Source: Siphonodentalium dalli
Lineage: Eukaryota; Mollusca; Scaphopoda; Gadilida; Siphonodentaliidae
Assembly (NCBI GenBank): GCA_032622095.1
Contig: CP136065.1
Location: 51,763,949-51,827,948 of the forward strand
Reading direction: 5' to 3'
DNA: 64,000 nucleotides
Positions 22,242 to 34,061 of this stretch are shown here, piece after piece (the stretch's first letter is position 1; every line of letters begins with the position of its first letter). The notes below the pieces were generated by a model, which did no database searches, had not been told where the DNA came from, and was given only the letters and a program-made list of their open reading frames with translations. Made by a program: the position numbers and the translations under genes.

Positions 22242-22508
22242 TTAACCTTATCTATACTAAATGGAATCCCCCACCCACTTATGACAGTATATATTGGAAA
22301 TGTCTATTATTCATTTGGAGATTTGTTCAGGAAAAATGAGTAGACGACAGACAGACAAACAGATCATAGAAGTGTAGAAGAATTACTATCCATTGGTGGG
22401 ATAATGTTCAGATAATAAGTATAAAAACATTTGGTCTTTGTTGCACTTATTATTTGTATATTTCCAAAGGGGACTATCCGTCAATTAGTATTTATTATAG
22501 AATGGGTT
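22242..22508 (+). mobile_element. Family B MITE (B3)
   Basis: Begins TTAACCTTATCTATACTAAA and ends ATTTATTATAGAATGGGTTA. The internal GTTCAGATAATAAGTATAAA and GCACTTATTATTTGTATA pair less well than in B2, so this copy is older. Confidence 0.7.
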
Positions 22509-22633
22509 ACATTTTGGACACTTTATTCGAAACGACAATTCCTGGTTTTAAAAAAGAAAATACATCTTCTCTACAAATGTGGATCTATCTCAACTAATTA
22601 GTAAGTGTGCTGCTATAGATCACAATATTCAAC

Positions 22634-23320
22634 ATATTCTCGCGCAAATACGCACACATTCGACCAATAGTGTGCAAATAAGTACATATTGGATTATTTG
22701 ATTCTAAAATAAGCATACAATGGACTGATATTTATTATTTCGTTTTAATGCGCGGGCCACAATGAAAACACATTTAAAGAGCGTACACATGATCAGTCGT
22801 GAGTTGGTGATTTGTGTCATTGTCCACACCTCTGAAGTAATTTTAAGTCGATAATTTACTAAAATGGTCTCATTTTCAGTTCATTATCGACTCAAAATGA
22901 GGCGGGGCGATTATAAGCAGATTATTGACCTAGAATTTGTTTTATTATAAGCAGATGTGTCAACCTGTTCTCCAAAAAACCCACATTATCTGCTTATAAT
23001 AGAACCTGTTTTATGTAGATAACCTGCTTAGAATCACCTCATTTTGAGTCGATAATGAGCTGAAAATTATAGCATTTTAGTCACATTACCGACCCACAAT
23101 GAGGCGATTCTAATGACACAAATAGACCAACTCACGACTTTTCAGGTACACGCTTTGTAACAAGTGTTTTCATCTTGGCCCGCGCCATAAAACGAAATAA
23201 CAGACATGACTTCATTATCTGCTTATTTCAGAATCAAATAATTACGCTATGTACCTATATCACATTATAGGTCGATTAGTATTTGTGAGAGGTTATATTG
23301 CACGATCCAGTGTTTACACT
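22634..23320. mobile_element. Large foldback element
   Basis: Two arms of roughly 300 bp are inverse copies with mismatches. Left: GATTATTTGATTCTAAAATA, CGTTTTAATGCGCGGGCC, then AAAGAGCGTAC. Right: GGCCCGCGCCATAAAACG, then TTTCAGAATCAAATAATTAC. Inner nested repeats pair TTATCTGCTTATAATAGAAC with the left TTATTATAAGCAGATG and repeat CAAAATGAGGCG. Related single arms occur at 39380-40010 and 63430-63640. Confidence 0.75.
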
Positions 23321-24428
23321 CTTTTCGAGCCAATTCAACCACATGCCAAGTTTGGTGGTGATCAACTTTCACAATTGATAAACCGACATTCAAAGATTCG
23401 TGTATAATTAATCGGCTGTGGTTAAGATAGTCAGAAAAAGCAACGTTCTGTAAAGTTTGAATTGATACTGATCTATAATAAGTAATTTGTTTATAACATG
23501 TTTGTTGCTCAAGAAAGATTATGCCACTTTACACGATACAGAAAAATGTGTAATGATATAATTGTTATCATAGTTAATCTTCTTTGTCTGTTCGGGCCAT
23601 GGATATCATACATGCAGTCTTTACATCAATGAATATTACTGGCGTAATTGTATGGTCGGTGTTCTATGGCCAGCGATTATAAGCCGAATGTTAATGGCGA
23701 CGGTTTAACTAGTGGATATTTGTCTCCAACGCCGATACAATCAAATTAATAAGAAAGCATTGATGGCAGATACTTGTAATTTGTAACATATTGATATATA
23801 TATATATTAATAATACTAATAATAAATTCACCGAAAGAATTTAATTTGAGTTTATATGTGGATGTATTTTATCTTCAAATGAGAATTGTTCCTATTAATT
23901 GTTTCGTAAGCTGGTTTATTGCCATTACATTGTGCCCCAGATGCCTTAGCGCAAGGATACAAAGTTGGGTTTCTCTAAAATTGAATATTAATTCAATAAT
24001 TCCATGATCAACATATGCCGCCATTTGCAGTATGGTGCAAAATTATTACAATTCAATGGACCCAGAAAATTGTTCAGTTTATATCAGTCGAGCTGGGTAT
24101 TCAAAACATGTATTTCCAAGCCGGGTTCCAAAAACATCGAAATTTGGCAATCGCCTCTGAGGCATCAGTGTGTACGCTACGATAAGAGACTTATAATTAC
24201 AGGACATATTTTCTTCTCTAAAATGCCATATTAGAAAGCTATAGGTTTTGTCACCACACAAATCTGGACTTTGTCGCATAAGGCCACGAAGATCAAAACA
24301 GACTTTCCTGATTTTTTTAGTTACAACAATGTGCCACAGAGATGGAATCGACATCCCCATGTACCTCTCCAATCCAATATCAGACATAAGTACACCGAGG
24401 ATAGGATAATTCAGACTAGGTACAAGAT
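23321..24428. other. No gene supported
   Basis: Contains a (TA)n patch at about 23790-23810. A minus-strand ORF of 150 codons (24079-24531) is the longest here; its first 35 codons lie in a family B element, and the rest (LWHIVVTKKIRKVCFDLRGL region) shows no domain I can name. It may be a decayed transposon ORF. Confidence 0.4.
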
Positions 24429-24672
24429 TTAGCTCTTTCTGTACGAAATACTCATTGATGAGTAGTTCCCATAGGATATGTTCAGATAATAAGTCGTTTG
24501 TGGAACTTATAATCTGAAGGTTTCTCACCAACGAATATTACTGCTTCTGCACTTGTATTATCTGTCGTCTGCCCATTTGTCCCCGAAAACCCCTCCACAT
24601 GGAAACTGGACCATTCCCATGTTTACTTGTTATAGCTGGGTGGGAGAGTCCATTTAGTATAGAAAGCGTTAA
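24429..24672 (-). mobile_element. Family B MITE (B4)
   Basis: The left side is TTAGCTCTTTCTGTACGAAA (decayed TTAA); the right side is ATTTAGTATAGAAAGCGTTAA. The central hairpin TTCAGATAATAAGT...AACTTATAATCTGAA is present. Inverted relative to B2. Confidence 0.75.
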
Positions 24673-24784
24673 GCGAAGCCTGTCAACTGCCAAGTACGTC
24701 AAGGTCTAACTATCCTCATGGTTGGAAATATTCCAAATTATAGGCTTTTTATTTTAAAATTTGACTTATGGTATAAAAATTAGA

Positions 24785-24962
24785 TCCTTTGTTGAATTTA
24801 TTATCTGAACATTTCCCACCAATGGCTATGAATCATTCTCTTCTTGTATTATCTGTTGTCTGTTTTTATTATCTAAATATACCTCCAAAAATGAATAATA
24901 AACCGTTCCAATGTATAATTGCATGACCGATTTGGAGGATCCATTCAGTATAGAAAGGGTTA
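24785..24962 (-). mobile_element. Family B MITE, partial (B5)
   Basis: TGAATTTATTATCTGAACAT, AATGAATAATAAACCGTTCC and a right end TTCAGTATAGAAAGGGTTA are recognisable. The opposite terminus is missing or too diverged. Confidence 0.65.
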
Positions 24963-25435
24963 CTATTTTCTTGTGAAACCGATTATAATGCGTTTCTAAG
25001 AAATAGTTCTAATATCTCACACTCCATTCGCAAATAAAAAAAAACATGAAATGGGAATTACTGTAATGAAGCGATCTAAGACGTCAGACCAGTTGCTTGT
25101 AACAACCGAAACATCCATACATGTTGGATTGAGATTACTGGTGCAGCTGATTGTGTTTACAAACATTTGTTTTGGTTAACCTTGGTGTAAATTCATAATA
25201 AATAACTCGATATTTGATTGAGTTTATGAACTAATGGCCATCCACAAGTCCATAACATGCCTAGACCAATTTACTGCATGCATTCTACCGCATGTTATAG
25301 CCATCGTCTTTGAACTTTATGGCTATAACGTATTAAAGGTAATCGAAACACGCGGTATTTCGTAGATGCTAGTGATATATTTATGTATACACATGTATTG
25401 CTGCTATAGTGGTGTTGTGTATCTGTAGATAGATA
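24963..25435. other. No gene seen
   Basis: AT-rich sequence; TTATAGCCATCGTCTTTGAA and TTTATGGCTATAACG form a weak local inverted repeat near 25293-25330. Confidence 0.4.
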
Positions 25436-25600
25436 TTATATTTTACATTCGAGACATACCCGTAACCCGTATATCGATTTGTTTGATCAACCTTTAAGTT
25501 GAAGCGAACAGGCGCCACCGGGGATTAGTTCGTTCTTACTACTTATAGATATGCACTGTCATTGGTAAGTTATTGATCGTATGATGAGAGAAGAACCATG
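25436..25600. repeat. Direct repeat flanking element D, left copy
   Basis: GTTTGATCAACCTTTAAGTT, GGCGCCACCGGGGATTAG, TTATTGATCG and GAGAAGAACC recur in order at 26450-26605. The pair is separated by about 850 bp that includes a MITE. Confidence 0.75.
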
Positions 25601-25854
25601 CAATGCTATCAAACTACTACATATATGTGTAAATCAGCTGGCTGGCGTCAAAGAAATTCAATTACTAGCTTTTTGGATTAACGTGCAATTTGTCACATGT
25701 TCGTCCCTAACTTGTGTGTGAGGGTGTGTGTGTTTTTTTTCTTTTTCGGGCGTGCATTTACAAAATCCGCCATATTTATTTCAACCACGTGATTCCTGTC
25801 TGCGCTATAATTCTGAAATAAATAATGGGTGAATCTCTAGCGATTTATCAGTCA

Positions 25855-26331
25855 TTAAAGGTACTCAACCCGTAAAGAGGGTCCCCATCTCAACAGATTC
25901 CAACAACAACAATCCGATCAGAGGGTCCTATATTACTATTTCTTTGGCTTTGGGGGTAAAAAATATTTGATTCGAGTCGAGGAACCCATCAAACAAAGCT
26001 CAGAGTTATTAGATATTGATTTTTGAAAATTCTTATGTTCTCGAGATGAGTACTTATAACTGCCGTCAATTTGGTAACATGCTCGAGATTTTACGCCAAA
26101 ATTCTATTCAAACAGACAAGGATGGATAACTCTATAATCAAGTGGTAATAATTGACTACGTACTGGGCCAGAAAGAATTCCCGATAATGAAAAATAATAG
26201 ATTTCTAAAATCGATATCTAACAAATCTGAGCTTTGATGGGTGACTTCCTCGACTCGAATCAAATATTTTTGACCCCCGAAGCCATTGAAATAGTAATTG
26301 AGAGGAGTTTTATCGGGTTGAGTACCTTTAA
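25855..26331. mobile_element. Family D TTAA element
   Basis: Starts TTAAAGGTACTCAACCCG and ends CGGGTTGAGTACCTTTAA, a perfect 18-bp inverted repeat including TTAA. The subterminal AAATATTTGATTCGAGTCGA pairs with TCGACTCGAATCAAATATTT, and CAAAGCTCAGAGTTATTAGA pairs less well with CTAACAAATCTGAGCTTTG. 477 bp, no coding capacity. TTAA borders suggest the piggyBac superfamily. Confidence 0.85.
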
Positions 26332-26449
26332 GCACTTAGTCTTTTTGGGTTTTCCCTGTTTTAATTTATCGATCTTTCTAATCCTCCAGTTTACCAGTCA
26401 ATATGTATTGATTCTAGTGCCCAAGGTATGGTACCCCTGTCACTGATAA

Positions 26450-26605
26450 CATATACATTCGAAACCTACAGCCCGTGTATATCGAGTTGTGTGATCAACC
26501 TTGAAGTTGAAACGAACGGGCGCCACCGGAGATTAGCTCCTGATTACTACTTAGATACACATGGTAAGCTATTGATCGCATTAGAGAAGAACCTGACCTT
26601 TCAAA
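26450..26605. repeat. Direct repeat flanking element D, right copy
   Basis: Matches 25436-25600: GTGTGATCAACCTTGAAGTT, GGCGCCACCGGAGATTAG and GAGAAGAACC. Confidence 0.75.
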
Positions 26606-27960
26606 CTGTGTGAATCCTCGGAGTACAAGCAAAGGACTGGTTTCTTGGATCAACGGCGAGCGACATGTAATCGAATTTGTTACGCAGCTATTTAGAACTG
26701 AATCTCGCGTATGGGATGCAAAAAAATCAGGGCTGAGTACTTTATACGGTTGTTTCGCCTTATCAGCTAACTCATGGTTGAAACTTGATTTCGAGTCGTT
26801 AGATTGACGCCCGTGTTATGAAAGTCCCTCCAGTGTCATCCAGGGTGACTTAGGCATTTGATAGATCTGCGCTTATCGCCAGCAGCCAATGAAGTCGCGT
26901 GTACTTTACAGGATTAGTCGGATTTTGGCGGCAGCTATTTTGGCGGTTCCCAGTATTCAGTCTGATTTAAATCGCCTATCTTAAAATAACTTTTTTATCG
27001 TATAAAGAGAAAAAAGTGAATATTTTGGACATGGTGAAGTAATGCGGTCATGGAAATGTAATAGTGACACTCGATACCCCGAACGTTGTAATGGTGCTAG
27101 TTTTATCCATTTTTCGAAACGTAAATTTGTTTTTGGCAAAATGCTTACACTGGATAAAAATTGCAGCCGAACTCATTCTAGAAATATTATCGAAAACATC
27201 GGCAAAAATAACGATATCTATGTTCAAAGCTGTTTGGCAAGTCTTTATTTTCCTGAAAGTAACATTACTAAATGTTTGTACCAATTGTTCCTCAAATATG
27301 TTTTCCTATTTTACGACAACTAAATGCGATTGCATTACTGCGAGCGTTGACGCTCGTTTGGTTTAAATCATGTGTCATTAATGACTGATTGTGGTTATAA
27401 TTGGACTAATAAAGAGTCACACGCAATAGTGCCATTTGGTTACTTATCTGACATACAACAGTGATATACATGTAGTATAGGGGTGTTTTCTCATTCGCTA
27501 ACGAATAGATTGTTTGATTCTGTTTAGGTTTACAGCCCCACGGCACAAGGTGAGTCGTGATAACACATGCATTGTTCACGCAACCAGTTACATCATCGTG
27601 TGAGAGCTTTGTTTGCTGATATAAAAAACGACTTCACCGACAGGAAATAATGATGGTAAAATCATCGGCTTTCAGTAAATGTAGCTGTTGCACCTATCTA
27701 GAGTCATTTCATTTGGTTTCCCTTTTATGGTCAGTTGGGGCCTAACTATGCGAAATGATGTTACTGATATAGGCTAAATGTTATGAGGTTTATTTTAGAT
27801 AGTGGCCGTTTCGCATAAGATCACTACAGCCGATGCAGCTAGATTCCATTTACCCTATGTATGAACCTCTTTTTCTCCTCCGTGGTCGTGACGCATATGT
27901 GCAAGGGACTTCCTCACTGAACGGATGTTGTGTTGTTTTGTGTCTAATGTATGATGTGTC
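26606..27960. other. No gene supported; three-frame ORF patch
   Basis: 27042-27366 is open in two plus frames (93 and 100 codons) and one minus frame (78 codons). The minus frame repeats similar NVTFRKIK and KFTFRKMDK blocks, which suggests a duplicated short unit. No domain is recognised. Confidence 0.35.
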
Positions 27961-28025
27961 AAACCTCTCTCCCCTCTCTCTCTTTCTTTCTCTCATTCTC
28001 TCCCTCACCCTCTCCCTTACATCCC
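27961..28025. repeat. CT-rich pyrimidine tract
   Basis: About 65 bp of CTCTCTCCCCTCTCTCTCTT-type sequence, almost free of purines on the plus strand. It gives the SLFLSLILSLTLSL ORF on plus and an RERVRERMRERKRER ORF on minus, both artefacts of the repeat. Confidence 0.9.
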
Positions 28026-28924
28026 GTAGTACCACGTTATACCCATATCTCAATTCTAAATATGTGATAACATTCCAATCAAACAAAAACTATATCTCCC
28101 GTCTGCTTTACCTCAAGTGATATTTCCTTCAAATGAGGTAACGTGTATTGCACGAAGAGAGGATTTTAAAAAGCGTTTTGCTTGTCCAATCCTCTTTCTA
28201 AATCTCTCTGTATCGATATGTGTATTGTGTCTGCGTTTGGAAAATAAATATTGTTTACACCAAATGTTATGTCCGCTTGTTTGGGCCACTGTTAAGGGAG
28301 GGACGTGCATAATAGTTCCGAATTTTCTTCAAACCTAGTTTCAAAATTGGAATGTTGTGGATGACCCAGTAATTAGAGGGGCCTTGTAGTTAAATAATTT
28401 AATATATAACAGCTGCTCAATATCAAAGCTTTCGGCCACAGGCCTTCCTCATTGATGACCCAAAATACACTTTCGGCTACATGTTACAAGATTACTTATC
28501 TAAATGAAAATCGGTTGAACATACTAGTAGTTTCAATGGCTGCAAAGATGTTATCACACCTAAAACAAGGGAACAACACACTTCTGCTGAAAATATAAAT
28601 GCTTAAATTGATAATCTGGGCCCACATAAGTCTGGAATCATCGTAGAAAGAGGTCTATTTTTATTCACCCTGATTAGTGGATATCTGGAAAGGAGGGTGT
28701 TATGCAAAACTATCATACAAACAGAAGACTAAGTTTCAAATTTGAAACATTTATAGAACGTGCTTCGTTTTATAAAGATATCAGACTTGAGATGTGATCG
28801 ACCAGTTTGTAAATATTTTTGTATAATCTACTCTTTCCAAAAGAACGATATTACGTTTTTATAAAGGAATATAAAAATAATCACATTTCACCTTTTCACA
28901 TGGAGATTTCATGAACGTATAATA
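28026..28924. other. No gene seen; LINE-tail trace
   Basis: AAATAAATATTGTTTACACC at about 28241 is the LINE-like tail ending in plus orientation. Nothing else supported. Confidence 0.45.
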
Positions 28925-29630
28925 TTTCATGCCTAACCGGTGACATTTTAGTAATGGCTGCACACACACGTACCACGGTAGCGATGGCATAGTAGGTGTG
29001 ACAATTTATTATGGTGGAGTTTGGTGACAATTGGTCCGTCATAATTCTGTGCCTAGCTATCCATGTCGCCCGCTGATTTTCCGCACAATGAGTCGACTGG
29101 ACCAATTAACCATTTCTTTTCACCAAGGTTGATATCTACTCATTACGTTTTACTAAACTGTATTCACGACGATATATATAATTGCACGATAGATCGTCCA
29201 GAATTGTGTTTGGCCGTGGCAATTCCTCATTGACTCACATATCATTATTGTGGTACGTTTTTTATATGATCTCAATGCATGTATGTTTATCTACTTATAT
29301 TAATTTCATTAGTAAGAACAATCACGTCTGTTGAGATTGGTTATTCATTAAGTTATCAAGTGGACTTGTGTATTAGCTAGCAAAATATAACACTGCGAGT
29401 TGAGTACAGATCCACATCGACAAGACATTCACGTAGATAGATCCTTGAGATATCGACCGTCGCTGGTAGAGCTTGGTAGACTCATTGTGCGAATTTGCCG
29501 ATGGCATATTAATTATGACAACTAATTGTCACCAAACTCCACCATAATAAATTGTCACACCTACTATTCCATCGCTACTGTGGTACGTGTGTCCACAGCC
29601 AATGTGTCAACGGATATGAAGAATATGTTC
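28925..29630. mobile_element. Foldback element with about 150-bp arms
   Basis: Left ATAGTAGGTGTGACAATTTA and GGTGGAGTTTGGTGACAATT pair with right AATTGTCACCAAACTCCACC and TAAATTGTCACACCTACTAT. ACACGTACCACGGTAGCGAT pairs with ATCGCTACTGTGGTACGTGT. Outer pairing continues weakly to CCGGTGACATTTTAG against CAATGTGTCAACGG. The inner 350 bp is not self-complementary. Confidence 0.75.
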
Positions 29631-30069
29631 ACGGAATTATCGGGTAGATCAGCGAGAGTGTTGTCATATCCTTAGTGCTACAAAACGACATTCTGACAAG
29701 TTGTCTAATCAGCATTCCGCGGTAGGCAATTTAATTGGGAGGCATGGTTAACGCCTGAATGCAGATCTGTCTATTACATAACATGTATTATGAATATATA
29801 TAGTTTTACTCTCGGGAACCACACTTGCAGCAAACCCGTACGTTTATTAACTTCCAGGAAACATCTGCCCTGTATGTTCCTTATTTTGGCCTGTATGTTT
29901 ATTAAATTTTGTCCGCCAACACCGTAATGTCAACCATCGTCAGAGTTGAATTGTAAATGTTTCGGATGATCGTAACAAATGTGGCTTTTCCTAATAGTAA
30001 GTTACTATACTAATACTAGTACAGATGATTTCGAATGTATAGGTTTATTATATCCATGAAAACAACTGT
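29631..30069. other. No gene seen
   Basis: AT-rich sequence without a supported feature. Confidence 0.45.
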
Positions 30070-30137
30070 GATTGACCAATGGGTACAAGTTTGATCAGTA
30101 CAACTTGTACTGACAAACATGTGCCCATTGGACAATC
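30070..30137. other. 68-bp palindrome
   Basis: GATTGACCAATGGGTACAAG pairs with a right arm ending CCCATTGGACAATC; the centre is AGTACAACTTGTACT. Arms of about 33 bp with few mismatches. Confidence 0.7.
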
Positions 30138-30589
30138 ATAAGTACTGTAATGCAGTTGTTGAAATATAGTGTCAGTACAGTTACCGTGTACTTGTATAGT
30201 TTATTCTTACACCAGTTGATAATGGTGCGAAGAAAGAATGAAAGTAGCATGATAACAATTCACATAGAAATACACAAATGTATGCAGGATTTAGAACTTA
30301 ATAATTTTCTTACATCTAGTAGAACGGTATGTCAAGTTGTCCGCCTGGTATTTTCCATTCTATTTGTCACATGGTTCCACCCTGTTCTAGTATTCTTCCC
30401 GGTACTATTATTTGAATTCTTGGAAATTTCCATTTGGTACTAATATTTTGATTCGAAGAGTATAGATATATTCGTTGGTTTTTGGATTAGCGATTATAAC
30501 ATGATACCAGTTACGTAGTCAAATGCTCGGATTGTGCACTCAAGACAACCGCGCTAGCTCGATTGATGCAATCGCTATATACCAGAGAT

Positions 30590-30907
30590 GAATTTTAACC
30601 TGGCTTGCTATCTACTGATACTCAGTTCTAGTAATCACCGTCTCCCAGTCGAAACATGCAGAGAAGTGGAATGAAGGATAGAAAATGTAACCCCTGTGAT
30701 GACGCTATAGGTGATAAATTCCACTTCGTGATTGAATGTGATAATGATCTTAGAACTAATTATATACCGGAATATTATTGGAGTCCACCGATAAGAGAAA
30801 AGTTTTACAAGCTTATGACTGTCCAAAATATATATGTTTTAACACCGCTATATGTGTTTATAAAGCTTGTAAATTCGATAAGTAAATTTATAGATAACGT
30901 ATTATAA
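30590..30907 (+). pseudogene. Non-LTR reverse transcriptase C-terminal relic
   Basis: One frame reads LILSSSNHRLPVETCR (about 30607-30657), the conserved post-RT motif. A second frame then reads DRKCNPCDDAIGDKFHFVIE and continues to NYIPEYYWSPP, stopping at 30907. The switch between frames near 30655 is a frameshift. The order HRLxxE, CxxC, FHFxxEC, YIPxYYW is the same as in 17925-18539, but similarity is low, so it belongs to a different element family. Only about 100 residues of the polymerase remain. Confidence 0.75.
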
Positions 30908-32178
30908 TCATTACTTTGGTATAATGAATAAACTGTGTTCGCTTTGTGACTCAGGAACATTTGGGCTATTTGTAAATACGTATAAATACTTCTTTATATT
31001 AATGCATATCTTCATACCATCGGGACTCTCCTAAGGTTGCGTGTGCATGTAATGTCTCTTTGTGTACACACATTTGCGTAATACATGTATGTTGTCCTTT
31101 TGCATGTATGTTGTCCATCACATGGTCAAATTACCCATATGTACACATGTTCAGCTTCGATGGTCCAACAGTTTGGTCGCCTCTAACCAAATTATATATA
31201 CAATCATTATTAGTGCCTTTTTAAGACACCTGAGGTGAACGGGACCTATCTAATAACGCTCAACGGGGCCAATTGCCCCCATATGCAATTTGTCACCTCC
31301 GATCGTTCGACCGTTTGGTCGCCTATAACCGGACAAGCAAACGAACAATAATGCGCGCGTATATAAGGAAATGACGAAATATCGTGACTCTTCTTATAAA
31401 AACAATCCACTACGAAACAACAGTCTATCTATATTTTCTCGGACACAAAGCGTGTTTGGTGAATAATATCGCATTCATATCATCGCTATACTATTAGTAT
31501 ATTCTTGATGAAATTATCATAATTTCATAAATGTTATTTCTAAATTACAACCTGCAACGAAGGCCGCCCGCCCCTTTAATCGAAGCAATAGTTATTCCTT
31601 AGATAAATCGTATATGTTGCATCGTTGTGCAGGATTATGTGTATACCGGTACATCGATATCCTTCAAGTACACCGTTGCATGCAAGTCCAAGCTATTAAG
31701 ATTCCGCGGCAACATTGTCTTTGAAAGGAAACTGCTGTATTTGTAATATGTCCCACAACGCGAGAATATACTTCAACTGGAAAAAGAATCAATGTCGTGG
31801 AATGTTAACATGTAGAGTGTAATCCCATAGGATTTGAAAAAGAGTGGATGTACGATCGACCGGGTATGGTTTCGCTTCACTTCAATATGTATGTGAAGCA
31901 AGTGACACTCGACGGTTCAGTTTGCAAGGTGCATAGCGCATTAATCCAATACAGACCGTCCAGTGACGGTGTGGCTCGTTCGATTCCCGATGCATGCTTC
32001 GTATTTGATATACATAAGAATGGTTCGTTAAGATTCTATAGTTTATGAATTACTTACCATACCTGCTACTGAATGAGAAGATTTTATTTGATCACGAAAT
32101 TTTATCACACAACAAACCAAAAATTGGTTACATTATATTAAGCTTAGAGACGGGAGGTCTGGAACACATAATACATCT
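30908..32178. other. No gene supported
   Basis: 31548-31580 (AACGAAGGCCGCCCGCCCCTTTAAT region) looks like the end of an E element joined to the TCGAAGCAATAGTTATTCCT motif. A 66-codon ORF at 31848-32048 has no domain. Imperfect repeats of GATCGTTCGACCGTTTGGTC and GATGGTCCAACAGTTTGGTC lie at 31161 and 31300. Confidence 0.4.
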
Positions 32179-32624
32179 TTAAACTGACATGGCTCATTCG
32201 AGCTTCCAAATTTTGTCTACATAATTTGGCAGGAGGTATACGAGAGGTTGACACATATACGAAATATTGATATACCGGCTTCATATATTCTGGAAAAACT
32301 CATGGACACAACCATTTTCCATCTGTTTTCAAATTTTCGCACAAAAGTGAAATAAGCGCTCTTTAGTTATACCATATCAGGAATAGACCTAACACGGAAC
32401 GATCTTTTGTTTTACATTCCGGTCAGATGGTTGTTGTTCGTTTGGGACCCAAACATTGTGTTCAAGGTTGTATTTTGATTGACTTCAATGCGTCTTTCTG
32501 TGACATATACTGAATACTGAAAGGTAGTCCAATTATTTATCGACTAATTTCCTTAACAGGAACAATTCAAAATCGAATATATTAGATGTATTTTGGTGCA
32601 CAAACCGCCATGTGGCTTTATGTG
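32179..32624 (+). mobile_element. Family R4 TTAA element, copy a
   Basis: Starts TTAAACTGACATGGCTCATT. Collinear with 40069-40512 and 49522-50638, sharing CGAGCTTCCAAATTTTGTCT, ACGAAATATTGATATACCGG, CATTTTCCATCTG, TTCAAGGTTGTATTTTGAT and TTAGATGTATTTTGGTGCAC. No ORF. Confidence 0.7.
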
Positions 32625-32689
32625 AACAAGAACAATTCAAGATAAATTATACTAATAGAATTATAATTTGTCTATATGTCTTGTTTTGT

Positions 32690-32978
32690 TTTCATTCCGT
32701 GGTATTTCAACTTTTGCTTCATGCTTAGGTATTTTATTTTTCAGTAACTGTCTGTTCTCTCCACTTAATTCCCCACTCTATATCTATATATGTTCTTTTT
32801 CAATGCCAATTATGTTCTTTTCTAAGGAGATGACTCCACATAAGCGCCTGTTGCTTGACGCAAAATCCTTTTCTTCCCTCTCAGAATTCATCACATATAA
32901 TATGTACATGTATACCATGTTGCAAATTAATATTAATTCTCTTGGATGAATAAATAACGTTTACACCAAGTGTTTGTA
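32690..32978 (+). repeat. LINE- or SINE-like 3' end
   Basis: GGAGATGACTCCACATAAGC, a GTTGCTTGACGC block, TTCTTCCCTCTCAG and a final ATAAATAACGTTTACACC align with 9355-9640. Confidence 0.55.
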
Positions 32979-33814
32979 ATCTCGTGTATCTTGAAACTTC
33001 TGAGTTGCATAACTACCGGTGGTATCCACGTTTAGTGCACGAAGTGACCTCCCCGGTGAAATTAACCATCTGGGCGGTATTCGCTCAAACACAAGCACAC
33101 ACACTCTCTACGTTCACACAGTTAGCGCCGGTAAGAATCAGTACAAATCACCATACGGTTTACAGAACGTATCCAAGCGATGAACCACATACGTTACTTC
33201 AAGCCGAGCATGTAAACGCACTCGCTGCGTGTTGTTGTTGAGAGACTGTAACAATGTTACTTATAATTGTTTTTTTTTTGTAGTTTTGAGACGTTTTTGA
33301 TGTTATTTCATGTTCTATTAAAATGTATTGGTGTATGATTATAATGAATGACTGGAAGATCGATTGGGTTCATTGATTTTGACCGGCAGCATAATTGAAC
33401 AATCGAACATCCCATGCCACGTGTTACTGAGATTGGATATCATTAGATATCTCATCGCGATCACCGATTACTTGTTGCTTGTGATATAATACGTTGGATT
33501 ATTGGCTTGCGAGTTGCGACATAACATCTCATGTTTTGTTGATTTCGGTTCGCGACAGAAGCGACATTAGGATGTGGCCCTAATATTATTCCATAACTGT
33601 CATGCACATGGATGTTCTACATTATTATAAGTATATATATATGTCAGAGTTATGGAGGCACGTACTCAGTATGAGTGTTCATTGCTTCATATTTGTTTAA
33701 CTCAGTGAGCGTGAACAAATTCTCATTTCTTTTCGAAATGGCATGTGTCGATCAGAATGGTACGTTGAGATATCCCTCATACCAAATCAAGCTTGAAAAT
33801 CGGTCCCAATTTTC
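32979..33814. other. No gene seen
   Basis: An 85-codon ORF at 32984-33241 lacks a recognised domain. The remainder is AT-rich with a TATATATATA patch near 33633. Confidence 0.4.
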
Positions 33815-33905
33815 ATCCATGCCGGGGTTAGAACCCGCGCCAACCTCGTCTAGCCCAGACTGTGATGATCTTATCCACGACCTAACCACATCGGATACGG
33901 GGACA
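33815..33905 (-). mobile_element. tRNA-derived SINE head, decayed
   Basis: Read on the minus strand: a box A-like TGTGGTTAGGTCGTGG and, about 50 bases later, a box B GGGTTCTAACCCC. The spacing is tRNA-like. The rest of the SINE cannot be traced. The antisense of this stretch produces part of the 123-codon ORF at 33675-34046, which I therefore do not call. Confidence 0.5.
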
Positions 33906-34061
33906 TCCTTAAAAGGAAGCCCATACATATACACCCACTTCAACGATGTAGGTGTACATGTATATCATGTATACCTTCCGCACTGGGAAGGGCTCGATGT
34001 CATATTAAGTCATTACCTAAAATATGACACCGTCAGTACGAGCTGAAAATAAAAATACACA

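Noticed and set aside
27833-28120. 95-codon ORF with SLFLSLILSLTLSL
   Set aside because: Product of a CT-rich tract, not a membrane protein.
33675-34046. 123-codon ORF
   Set aside because: Its middle is the antisense of a tRNA-like SINE head and no domain or splice site supports it.
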